A DNA stretch of 7,302 nucleotides from Alphaproteobacteria bacterium (GCA_030433125.1 JAUIKZ010000051.1:1-7302), one strand, 5' to 3'; numbered from the stretch's first letter, positions 1-6,133 are shown. Numbers and translations are program-made. Notes: generated by a model from the letters alone, not told the origin.

Positions 1-60
1 TACAATAAGATATTAGAGAGAAGTGACATGACCCCTTATACACAAAAGCGCATCGCATAA
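1..60 (+). other. Tail of an open frame running in from the left edge
   Basis: Codons from position 1 are open until TAA at 58-60, giving YNKILERSDMTPYTQKRIA. It contains an ATG at 28. It may be the C-terminus of a gene that starts outside the window, or the upstream part of the barrel gene that continues in another frame from about position 27. Nineteen residues are too few to identify a family, and the other two forward frames have stops at 14-16 and at 24-26. Confidence 0.25.
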
Positions 61-65
61 AAATA

Positions 66-980
66 TTGCAAGATTTTATTTCTTCGTTAGACATATTCGT
101 TAGCAAAAACATCTATAAAAATACCACAAGAGCAAATCAGCTAAAGAACATTGCAAATCAGGCAATTTCTGCACTAAGTGGCTTAGCCGACACGGCGACC
201 TATGCTGATCAAATGACCGCATTAACTGCATTTAAAAGTGATTTTCCTCCCGTCATTACAGGTACTAGCCAAGAAGACAAAAACAGAATTAACATAGCCA
301 TTGATGCTATTATGGGCCCTGAAGATTATGAGCTCGAAAGTTCAGATTCATCCCCTGGATTTGTGGCTTATTCGTACAACACAAACGATAACACCTCGGC
401 ACAATTGATGGGGTATAAGCTGGGGGCGCACACAATACGTTTGCATTTATCCGGCATTTTGGGGTCAGAGAACCTGCTTCAAGCATCCACAAAAATATAC
501 GATGCACGCTATACCTACACCACTAAAGCAGGCTACGCCTTTGTGCGCACTAAGCATGTAACCACCCCTTTTTCTGGCAGCGGGCTTTTAGGGGCAGGAG
601 ACGTGAGCATGCAATCCCTGGGGTTCAGCGCGGGTGATAAAGCCCTCATGGGCACCGTCTCCGCCAATCATTTAAGCCTCAGCCCAGCCCTTCGCACCTC
701 TGTAAAAGACGAGGAAAAGCAGAATGTAGTAGCGCTTCAAGGCTCCGTTCAAAGCGCTGTGGCACTCAACAAAAACTGGCAGTTTGACAACTATGCCACC
801 ATATTGCAATCACTATCTGCTAAAGACACGCCAGACAGCCCCTTCTCTCCCACGATGTTCAAACTGCAAACAGGTGTTAGCTATAAGGGGCCAGGTGTGC
901 AATTAGGGCTCAGTTATAAAGTAAGCCACTTTACCACCATGCAACAAGAGCTGAATATGCGCATGAAGTGGATTTTTTAA
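66..980 (+). CDS. Outer-membrane beta-barrel / autotransporter-like C-terminal region, probably a fragment
   Basis: The 304-residue frame starts at a TTG (66) with no visible Shine-Dalgarno sequence. The frame is open back to about 27, so the true start is uncertain; internal ATGs lie at 213 and 312. Residues 1-85 look helical and rich in Asn, Ala and Lys. From about residue 98 to the end the sequence alternates polar and hydrophobic residues in short strands separated by Gly/Asn/Ser turns, and it finishes in KWIF. A terminal aromatic residue on an amphipathic last strand is the usual signature of Gram-negative outer-membrane barrels, including autotransporter translocators. There is no signal peptide, which an exported protein needs, and no passenger domain. 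It is therefore most likely the 3' part of a longer gene, cut by a frameshift or by truncation. The barrel family is inferred from strand pattern only; I recognise no specific relative. Confidence 0.5.
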   Translation: MQDFISSLDIFVSKNIYKNTTRANQLKNIANQAISALSGLADTATYADQMTALTAFKSDFPPVITGTSQEDKNRINIAIDAIMGPEDYELESSDSSPGFVAYSYNTNDNTSAQLMGYKLGAHTIRLHLSGILGSENLLQASTKIYDARYTYTTKAGYAFVRTKHVTTPFSGSGLLGAGDVSMQSLGFSAGDKALMGTVSANHLSLSPALRTSVKDEEKQNVVALQGSVQSAVALNKNWQFDNYATILQSLSAKDTPDSPFSPTMFKLQTGVSYKGPGVQLGLSYKVSHFTTMQQELNMRMKWIF

Positions 981-1009
981 CGCGAGTACTAATGTACACC
1001 GCACTAGGT

Positions 1010-1024
1010 GACACATTTGGTGTC
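1010..1024. repeat. Small hairpin after the barrel frame
   Basis: GACAC (1010-1014) and GTGTC (1020-1024) pair around a 5-base loop. A second, competing pairing uses CACC (997-1000) with GGTG (1007-1010). A run of five T follows only after 12 more bases (1037-1041), so this is a poor intrinsic terminator, although it sits 30 bases past the stop of the barrel frame. Confidence 0.3.
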
Positions 1025-1073
1025 CTGCTTAATAGGTTTTTAAAAATCAGCCAGCAAGAAATTATGCTACAAT

Positions 1074-1102
1074 CTGTCAGCATGACGTTATACAGCTATA
1101 AT
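1074..1102 (+). promoter_or_regulatory. Sigma70-like promoter motif in the convergent gap
   Basis: CTGTCA (1074-1079, four of six match TTGACA) and a perfect TATAAT (1097-1102) are separated by 17 bases. Nothing coding lies downstream on this strand before the 3' end of truA, to which a transcript would be antisense. Eight bases later is a hairpin (1110-1118 with 1125-1133). It may be a small-RNA promoter or a chance match in AT-rich DNA. Confidence 0.3.
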
Positions 1103-1109
1103 ATCTAGC

Positions 1110-1133
1110 GCGCATGTATTGCCGTATATGCGT
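1110..1133. repeat. 9-bp hairpin in the convergent gap
   Basis: GCGCATGTA (1110-1118) pairs with TATATGCGT (1125-1133) around the loop TTGCCG, with two G-U pairs. No T-run follows on either strand, so it is not an obvious terminator. It could be the 5' structure of a transcript from the promoter-like motif just upstream. Confidence 0.35.
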
Positions 1134-1207
1134 CTTATAGCTCTTGCTGTGTTCCTGTGTCACTGTTTTGCCGTTTAGACATACACCTGGGACACTTAAA
1201 ATTTATT

Positions 1208-1963
1208 CTAATGGCCAGAGGTATAGTCGGCCCTTAAAAAGTACAACCCATAAGGTGAAATTGTAGGGCCAGCTTTTGTGCGTTGGCGACTTTCAAGCAC
1301 CTCTCGAAACGTAACGGGGGTCCATTTTCCGCTGCCTACCATCAGCAAGCTCCCCACCATATTCCGCACTTGATGATGCAAAAATGAAGGCGCCTTAAAG
1401 AAAAAACGAATCACTTCCCCGTCCCGGGTTACGGTAGCTTCCTCGAGCGTTTTTATAGGGCTCCTCGCCTGACACTGACTATCACGGAAGGCCGAGAAAT
1501 CATGGGTGCCTATTAAGGTGCGAGCCGCTTCTTGCATCGCCCCCTCATCGCAGGGTTTATAAAAATGCAGTGCACGCTTTGCGTCTAAAGCAAGTGGAGC
1601 CGACCTGTTGACGACCAGGTATTCATAACTACGACTAATAGCGGAAAAACGCGCATGAAAATCAGCAGTTGCCTTTTCGCACCGCACAATGGACACGCCT
1701 TGCCGCACTAAAAAATGGTTTAAAGCCAATTGTAAACGTGAGGGCTCCATGTCCCGCGGGGTATCAAAATGAGCCACTTGACCCCTGGCATGCACACCCG
1801 TATCCGTGCGGCCTGAGCCTGTAACTTTTATGGGCGCCTGGAAGATTGATTGAAGGGCGTTTTCGATAGCACCCTGAACAGTTGGCTGATCTTTTTGAAT
1901 CTGCCACCCAAAAAAATGAGACCCGTCGTATTCAATGATGATTTTATAGCGTGTGTTTATCAT
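1208..1963 (-). CDS. truA: tRNA pseudouridine(38-40) synthase TruA
   Basis: TruA converts uridines 38, 39 and 40 in the anticodon stem-loop of many tRNAs to pseudouridine, in the cytoplasm, usually as a homodimer. The protein is 251 residues, close to the usual length. Visible family landmarks are the N-terminal IIIEYDGSHFFGW (8-20), the active-site loop GRTDTGVHA (51-59) with catalytic Asp54, RSYEY (111-115), and the C-terminal FLHHQVRNMVG (194-204). The start is the ATG at 1963. The frame stays open further upstream, but those 14 codons lie in tRNA-Leu and its flank and do not resemble TruA. No Shine-Dalgarno sequence precedes the ATG, and only 12 bases separate it from the tRNA CCA end. 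It is probably expressed from the tRNA promoter as part of one transcript. It converges on the barrel frame. Confidence 0.95.
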   Translation of the reverse strand: MINTRYKIIIEYDGSHFFGWQIQKDQPTVQGAIENALQSIFQAPIKVTGSGRTDTGVHARGQVAHFDTPRDMEPSRLQLALNHFLVRQGVSIVRCEKATADFHARFSAISRSYEYLVVNRSAPLALDAKRALHFYKPCDEGAMQEAARTLIGTHDFSAFRDSQCQARSPIKTLEEATVTRDGEVIRFFFKAPSFLHHQVRNMVGSLLMVGSGKWTPVTFREVLESRQRTKAGPTISPYGLYFLRADYTSGH

Positions 1964-1975
1964 AACAATTAAGAG

Positions 1976-2060
1976 TGGTACCCCCGGGGAGACTCGAACT
2001 CCCATGACCGAAGTCCACGGATTTTAAGTCCGTTGCGTCTACCAATTCCGCCACAGGGGC
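1976..2060 (-). tRNA. tRNA-Leu(UAA)
   Basis: On the - strand the gene begins GCCCCTGTGG and has a class II cloverleaf of 85 bases with a long variable arm. The anticodon loop CTTAAAA (2028-2022) carries anticodon UAA at 2026-2024, reading UUA/UUG. The T arm has TTCGAGT. Discriminator A73 (1979) is followed by an encoded CCA (1978-1976). Position 39 is U, a normal TruA target, and truA is the next gene. Confidence 0.96.
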
Positions 2061-2072
2061 ACTAAAGAATTA

Positions 2073-2099
2073 CCTATACGTTATTACAAAAAATTGCAA
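2073..2099 (-). promoter_or_regulatory. Probable promoter of tRNA-Leu-truA
   Basis: Read on the - strand, TTGCAA (2099-2094) and TATAGG (2078-2073) are 15 bases apart, and the -10 ends 12 bases before the tRNA 5' end. The placement suits a short tRNA leader. Both boxes are imperfect and the spacer is short, so confidence is moderate. Confidence 0.4.
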
Positions 2100-2215
2100 G
2101 CCAAAAGTGCTTTCTAAGATGAAAATAAACCCCTATTAACTGCGCGACAAAGAATTCATTTGTTTTTCCAAGCTATTATTGTATCTTGTGTGAAAGCAAT
2201 GATAAAGGGCGGATT

Positions 2216-3430
2216 ATGGGGCAATCGAAGAGCATCGCTAAACTCACAGTTATAGTACTTATCGCGTCCATGGGGTTTAGCGCTGCCTCATTTGATATTA
2301 TGGTGCCGCTCTACACTATGTGGGTAGACTTATTCCAAACAGATATGGAGACCGTTAAATACACCCTTACCATTAACGCCTTTGTTATCGCTATAATGGG
2401 TTTACTTTACGGCCCCATTAGCGATGTATTTGGCCGGCGCCCGGTTTTATTAATGGGGTTAGCTGTAGGGGTGATCGGCTCTCTTTTTGTTGCGCAGGCC
2501 ACAACCATTTACCAAGTGCATTTTTGGCGGGCGGTGCAGGGCGCAGGGTCAGGTGTATCGTATGTAGTGGTAATAAGCATTATCACCGATATTTTTAAGA
2601 GCAAAGAAAGAGCCAAAGTGCTAGGGTGGCTTAGTTTTGTGTTTCCCATATCTATCGGATTAGCCCCTAACATGTGCTCCATAATACTAGACTTTACTAA
2701 CAACAGCTGGCAAGCCGTGTTTTACTTCACCGCAATTGTCATGGCAGCGGTGGTGATCTACCTGTTTTTTTTCCTACCCGAAACCCTTCCAAAACGCATT
2801 GGCGCTTTTGATTGGCGCAAATATGCAACAGGTATGAAGCAGATTTTGAGAAGCCCATTGTTCCACTACAACAACATCTTTTCTAGCCTTTATATTGCCG
2901 GCTATTTGGTGTTCATGAACAACAGCTCGTTTATTTACCAAACCTACTTCGGATTAGATATACAACTTGCAACGATTTTTATATCCCTTCCCTTAGCAGC
3001 ACAAGTTTTAGCCGCGTTTTATTACCAAAGGGTAATTGGAAAAAGGACCCTTAAAGAAGGCTTGTCAAAAGGGATATGGATGATGCTTGGGAGCGTTTCT
3101 ATCGCCGCCATCACCATTTCACCGTTGGTGGATTATTCACAATACAATGTTGTGCTTAGCATGATGCTTTATAATGCGGGGATCCCCTTTGTGATGGGGG
3201 TTTGCACCAGCCACGCCGTGGATGCCTTACCATCTCAAAGTGGTCTTGTGTCCTCTTTACTTTCAACTTCACGCTCTGTATTTATCGGCACGTGCACCGC
3301 CTTAGCCGCCCAGGTGCATGATGTGACGCCACAAACACCATTTGTGTTTGTTATAGGTATAAGCTCTTTTCTTTTAACGCTTTATGTTTTTAGAAACAAA
3401 TTAAACGGTGTGTCTGTCGCGGATGATTAA
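2216..3430 (+). CDS. MFS transporter, DHA1 (Bcr/CflA-like) drug efflux type
   Basis: This inner-membrane protein of 404 residues has about 12 hydrophobic segments in two halves of six, split by a polar loop at about 188-215. Family marks are: the MFS loop 2-3 motif as GPISDVFGRRP (66-76); RAVQGAGSG (105-113) in TM4, where DHA1 proteins carry the motif B arginine; SWQAVFYF (164-171); and LPETLP (187-192) after TM6. These fit proton-driven export of small molecules or drugs; the substrate cannot be read from sequence. The TM5 region around GLAPNMCSII (148-157) lacks the Gly-Gly seen in the usual antiporter motif C. I chose the ATG at 2216 because AAAGGG (2204-2209) lies 6 bases upstream; an in-frame TTG at 2186 has no such site. 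It stands alone, divergent from tRNA-Leu, with no regulator gene beside it. Confidence 0.88.
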   Translation: MGQSKSIAKLTVIVLIASMGFSAASFDIMVPLYTMWVDLFQTDMETVKYTLTINAFVIAIMGLLYGPISDVFGRRPVLLMGLAVGVIGSLFVAQATTIYQVHFWRAVQGAGSGVSYVVVISIITDIFKSKERAKVLGWLSFVFPISIGLAPNMCSIILDFTNNSWQAVFYFTAIVMAAVVIYLFFFLPETLPKRIGAFDWRKYATGMKQILRSPLFHYNNIFSSLYIAGYLVFMNNSSFIYQTYFGLDIQLATIFISLPLAAQVLAAFYYQRVIGKRTLKEGLSKGIWMMLGSVSIAAITISPLVDYSQYNVVLSMMLYNAGIPFVMGVCTSHAVDALPSQSGLVSSLLSTSRSVFIGTCTALAAQVHDVTPQTPFVFVIGISSFLLTLYVFRNKLNGVSVADD

Positions 3431-3576
3431 CCCACTCTACAAACCTAAGCGCGGGCTGAATAGGGAAAAGGGAGAAGTCGCCTCTTAAATAGTAGGTTTT
3501 GCATTATTTTAGGGGCTTCTATAGGAGCCTGGCTTCTCACCTTGATCCTAAAAAAACGAGCAAGTATGCAAACAGC

Positions 3577-3608
3577 TATTTGACAAACCGTTAGGGTTTT
3601 GTCAAATA
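3577..3608. promoter_or_regulatory. Strong palindrome upstream of the DUF898-M48 operon
   Basis: TATTTGACAAA (3577-3587) is exactly matched by its inverse TTTGTCAAATA (3598-3608). As a hairpin, TATTTGACAAACC pairs with GGTTTTGTCAAATA (3595-3608) over 13 bp with one bulged T and a GTTAG loop. No T-run follows on either strand and the stem is AT-rich, which argues against an intrinsic terminator. It ends 64 bases before the ATG at 3673, and its left arm contains a perfect TTGACA (3580-3585). An operator overlapping a promoter, or a structured 5' leader, are both possible. Confidence 0.5.
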
Positions 3609-3612
3609 AAGC

Positions 3613-3639
3613 TTGATATAAACACGTAAGTATTATAAA
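3613..3639 (+). promoter_or_regulatory. Possible promoter of the DUF898-M48 operon
   Basis: TTGATA (3613-3618, five of six) and TATAAA (3634-3639, five of six) are 15 bases apart, shorter than ideal. They lie between the palindrome and the start codon. The alternative -35, TTGACA inside the palindrome, has no good -10 at 16-18 bases. A ribosome binding site AAGAAGGA (3653-3660) follows, 12 bases before the ATG. Confidence 0.3.
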
Positions 3640-3672
3640 TATAGTTTTTTTAGAAGAAGGAATTATTACAAA

Positions 3673-4617
3673 ATGAATGAAAAATCAGAAACCTCACAAG
3701 TAGTAGTTAACAAACTTAGCTATGATGGAAAAACTTCACAGGTATTTGGGCTTTGGCTCAAAAATATATTTCTCACTATAATTACTCTTGGTATTTATCG
3801 TTTTTGGGGAAAAACCGAGATGCGTAAATATCTTGTGGGCCGTTTTGAATTAAATGGCGATCGATTTGAATACACGGGGAGGGGTATCGAGCTTTTTAGG
3901 GGGTTTCTAATATTCGTCCCATTTATTGTCATTAGTTCATTTTTCTTATTCTTCTTTTTTGGGCGGGACGGCATTGACTTCCTTTTTGTAGTCATCATTT
4001 TGTTTATAATCCCTATGGCTATATATGGTGCGTTACGTTATCGCTTATCTCGCACAACGTGGCGTGGGGTTCGCGGTCGTTTAGTGGGGTCTGCTGTTAA
4101 ATATGCAGCTCTTAATGTTGGTTATTTTATTTTAACGCTTCTAACGTTTGGTCTAATCGTGCCTTATTGGGATATGAAATTATATCAGTATGTAGCCGAA
4201 AATACCTATTTCGGTGATTCCAAGGTTTCATTCAATTTCTCCACGAAAGGATTAATGAAATTACATTTACTAACGCTGCTTCTTTTCCCCTTTACGCTTA
4301 GCCTCTCACGGTGCTGGTACAAAGCGGCACTTATGCGCCACCAATGTGCGAATGTAACAATAGATGGCCTGCGCTTAAGATGTGTTGCCTCTGGTGGCGA
4401 TTTAGCGTTGCTGAAAATTGGTAATTATTTTATTACCATTTTTACCCTTGGTCTTGGTGCCTCTTGGATCATTCAACGTCATATGAATTTTATCGCGGCG
4501 AACATATCAGTTATTGGTGATCTTGAAAAGATTAAGTTTGTTCAAGCAAAAGGCAAACTAGCAATGTCTGGGGAGGGGCTTGCTGATGGTTTGGGTGTAG
4601 ATGTGGGGATATTATAG
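3673..4617 (+). CDS. YjgN-family (DUF898) multi-pass membrane protein
   Basis: The 314-residue inner-membrane protein belongs to the YjgN/DUF898 family by its ITLGIYRFWGKTEMRKYL segment (37-54), then GDRFEYTGRGIELFRGF (62-78) and RYRLSRTTWRGVRG (122-135). The molecular function of the family is not established. A threefold internal repeat can be read: a hydrophobic helix ending in TLG or TFG, a Trp five residues on, a basic/aromatic stretch, then G-D. The copies are at about 31-63, 151-182 and 251-283 (TLGIYRFW, TFGLIVPYW, TLGLGASW). Extra hydrophobic spans lie at about 78-96, 103-121 and 195-211. It ends in GEGLADGLGVDVGIL, which leaves the membrane and is acidic. The ATG at 3673 has AAGAAGGA upstream. 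The M48 peptidase gene begins 20 bases after the stop, so the two are probably one transcript and may form a membrane complex; the complex is inference. Confidence 0.88.
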   Translation: MNEKSETSQVVVNKLSYDGKTSQVFGLWLKNIFLTIITLGIYRFWGKTEMRKYLVGRFELNGDRFEYTGRGIELFRGFLIFVPFIVISSFFLFFFFGRDGIDFLFVVIILFIIPMAIYGALRYRLSRTTWRGVRGRLVGSAVKYAALNVGYFILTLLTFGLIVPYWDMKLYQYVAENTYFGDSKVSFNFSTKGLMKLHLLTLLLFPFTLSLSRCWYKAALMRHQCANVTIDGLRLRCVASGGDLALLKIGNYFITIFTLGLGASWIIQRHMNFIAANISVIGDLEKIKFVQAKGKLAMSGEGLADGLGVDVGIL

Positions 4618-4637
4618 ATCAGGTTTAGAGCAATACT

Positions 4638-5696
4638 ATGACACACAAAGCACGCTTTTTTGATGGAAAGTCAACCGCCTCAAACAATCTCGATTTACAG
4701 ATTGAAGGTAACAGCCTGGTTGGTATATCAGCTGATGGGAAGAGAGTTTTGGAATGGCGAGCTGAAGACATTATTGTCGTTCATCGTGCAAAACGTGATG
4801 AGGTGACCACTCTTTCATCTAGTAGCGATAACGCTGTACGGTTGTATGTGTCACAGAGTTTTTATCAATTGATTAATCGAATGATTCCGCACCGAGCAAA
4901 AATAAAGCGTCGCTTTTTGCAAAGCACCAAAACGCTGGGGTTTATCATTGGTGCACTTACATTGCTGCCTGTTGGGATATATTACTCCATTCCTTTTCTT
5001 ACCACGCTTATGCTCCCTTTTGTTTCTCAGAAGTGGGAGCAGGAGCTTGGAGACATGGCTTTGAAAGAGGTTCGTCGAGATACTAAAGTTTGTGACGCTA
5101 AAAAAGGACGAGCAGCCCTGAATAAGCTTTTTTCGGCCTTGAATGTGAGTGTGGAAACGCCTCCTAAAATTTTAGTGGTCGACGAAAGGGAGGTCAACGC
5201 CGTTGCATTGCCAGCAAATACGATTGTGGTTTTTAACGGTCTTATTCAGTTTGCAGATTCGCCCGAAGAGCTGCTTGGGGTGCTTGCTCATGAATGGGGG
5301 CATGTATCACAAAGGCATCCCTTAAAAAGTTATATCCAGAGAACCGGATTGTCTTTTTCGATGTTAGTGTTTGGATATGCAGGCGGTTTCGGGGGGGCTG
5401 CGGGTGTAACCAGCGCACTTTACGGGCTTAGTTATTCTCGAAGTATGGAAGAGGAGGCGGACAATATTGCTTTGAACCTTTTGCTAAAAAACAATATTTC
5501 TCCAGAAGGACTTCTCGCTTTCTTTAAAAAGATAGGGGCTTCCGGCGATATGCCAGGGGTAATACCCAACTATTTTTCTACGCATCCTCCATCAGGCAAT
5601 CGGGCGAAATTGATAGAGAAAACAATTAAGCCCCAGAAATATAAACAAGTATTGACCCCCCGCGAGTGGGAAGAGTTGAAGTTGATATGTAAGTGA
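4638..5696 (+). CDS. Membrane-anchored M48 family zinc metallopeptidase
   Basis: The 352-residue protein has the M48 core: NAVALPANTIVVFNGLI (187-203), the zinc motif HEWGH (218-222, catalytic Glu219), then SRSMEEEAD (267-275), where Glu271 is the likely third zinc ligand, and THPPSGNR (315-322). Residues 1-90 form a separate beta-rich-looking domain beginning ARFFDGKS, with no family I can name confidently. A basic stretch (81-92) precedes a hydrophobic segment at about 99-129, which suggests a cytoplasmic N-domain and a periplasmic protease by the positive-inside rule. A second hydrophobic stretch (237-264) follows the zinc helix. M48 enzymes of this type typically remove damaged membrane or outer-membrane proteins; that role here is inferred. 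The usual PGG before the beta strand reads PAN (192-194). Start ATG at 4638 has only a weak AGAG upstream, so translation may be coupled to the DUF898 gene 20 bases before it. Confidence 0.9.
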   Translation: MTHKARFFDGKSTASNNLDLQIEGNSLVGISADGKRVLEWRAEDIIVVHRAKRDEVTTLSSSSDNAVRLYVSQSFYQLINRMIPHRAKIKRRFLQSTKTLGFIIGALTLLPVGIYYSIPFLTTLMLPFVSQKWEQELGDMALKEVRRDTKVCDAKKGRAALNKLFSALNVSVETPPKILVVDEREVNAVALPANTIVVFNGLIQFADSPEELLGVLAHEWGHVSQRHPLKSYIQRTGLSFSMLVFGYAGGFGGAAGVTSALYGLSYSRSMEEEADNIALNLLLKNNISPEGLLAFFKKIGASGDMPGVIPNYFSTHPPSGNRAKLIEKTIKPQKYKQVLTPREWEELKLICK

Positions 5697-5741
5697 CATA
5701 CACAAAGACACAACACCTGCCACTCATTAAACCGAAAGATT

Positions 5742-5780
5742 CCATTAACCAGTGAGCCGTTAACGGTTAATGGTTAACCG
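5742..5780. repeat. GTTAA repeat and nested palindrome cluster
   Basis: Three 7-base units stand in tandem: GTTAACG (5759-5765), GTTAATG (5766-5772) and GTTAACC (5773-5779). Overlapping inverted repeats are CCATTAACC (5742-5750) with GGTTAATGG (5765-5773); the palindrome CCGTTAACGG (5757-5766); and CGGTTAA (5764-5770) with TTAACCG (5774-5780). It begins 46 bases after the M48 stop. It may be a protein-binding array or a foldable 3' end; no T-run follows directly. Confidence 0.6.
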
Positions 5781-5903
5781 CATTCGTTATGGGCTTTAAA
5801 TCGCTGTTTTAGATTACTGCTAAAGCAAACATAAGTATTGTTATTTGGTAATTTTAGAAAAGTGCATAACCTATACAGTCTCATTGCGCCGCTAACTACG
5901 CTA

Positions 5904-5927
5904 AAGCTTCCTTAGGCAAGAAGGCTT
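5904..5927. repeat. 10-bp imperfect hairpin
   Basis: On the - strand AAGCCTTCTT (5927-5918) pairs with AAGGAAGCTT (5913-5904) around GCCT, with one mismatch and one G-U. It is enclosed by GTCTCA (5878-5883) and TGAGAC (5930-5935). It lies about 75-95 bases beyond the 3' end of tRNA-Ser. No T-run follows on either strand. Confidence 0.4.
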
Positions 5928-5951
5928 CGTGAGACACTCCTAGTTCTACCT

Positions 5952-5990
5952 CGCTTAAGGCTTGGCATCACGCCTTAGCGCGTTTCGCGC
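5952..5990. repeat. Two mutually exclusive hairpins next to the tRNA-Ser 3' end
   Basis: CGC-T-TAAGGC (5952-5961) pairs with GCCTTAGCG (5972-5980) with one bulged T. GCGCG (5978-5982) pairs with CGCGC (5986-5990) around TTT. Both use bases 5978-5980, so they exclude each other. The second ends 9 bases from the CCA end of tRNA-Ser and would lie in the 3' trailer of its precursor. Confidence 0.45.
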
Positions 5991-5999
5991 GACGGCGGA

Positions 6000-6091
6000 T
6001 GGCGGAGAGAGAGGGATTCGAACCCTCGGTACGGGATAAACCGTACGACGGCTTAGCAAGCCGCTGCATTCGACCACTCTGCCATCTCTCC
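6000..6091 (-). tRNA. tRNA-Ser(GCU)
   Basis: The 92-base class II tRNA starts GGAGAGATGG on the - strand. Acceptor GGAGAGA (6091-6085) pairs with TCTCTCC (6010-6004). The anticodon loop TTGCTAA (6059-6053) has anticodon GCU at 6057-6055, reading AGC/AGU. The long variable arm CGTACGG...CCGTACC is typical of tRNA-Ser. The T arm is GAGGG-TTCGAAT-CCCTC. Discriminator G (6003) precedes an encoded CCA (6002-6000). It is divergent from rpsD. Confidence 0.97.
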
Positions 6092-6103
6092 AAATGCACC
6101 CTC

Positions 6104-6133
6104 TTTTTATTCTAAAATGTGGGGTGATGTCAA
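6104..6133 (-). promoter_or_regulatory. Probable promoter of tRNA-Ser
   Basis: On the - strand a perfect TTGACA (6133-6128) is followed after 18 bases by TAAAAA (6109-6104), which ends 12 bases before the tRNA 5' end. An alternative -10, TAGAAT (6114-6109), matches better but is only 13 bases from the -35. Confidence 0.45.

Larger units (their letters stand above)
5697..5999. other. 303-base gap between the M48 gene and tRNA-Ser
   Basis: No convincing gene is present. The left part holds a cluster of GTTAA repeats and palindromes (5742-5780). A weak hairpin pairs GCTTTA (5793-5798) with TAAAGC (5821-5826). The middle (about 5827-5870) is AT-rich and featureless. The right part (5878-5990) is richer in G+C and full of inverted repeats, downstream of tRNA-Ser on the - strand. 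No canonical stem plus T-run terminator for the M48 gene was found. Confidence 0.5.

Noticed and set aside
1964..2005. A longer truA beginning at 2005
   Set aside because: The extra codons lie within tRNA-Leu and its flank, and TruA homology begins right after the ATG at 1963.
2186..2215. A TTG start for the MFS gene
   Set aside because: It has no ribosome binding site, whereas the ATG at 2216 has AAAGGG at 6 bases and gives a normal short N-terminus.
3514..3529. GGCTTC/GGAGCC stem as terminator of the MFS gene
   Set aside because: The stem is real but no T-run follows on the + strand, and the nearest T-run lies upstream of it.
1976..6091. A genomic island bounded by tRNA-Leu and tRNA-Ser
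   Set aside because: No integrase, no transposase and no direct repeat of either tRNA 3' end was seen, and both tRNAs point the same way.
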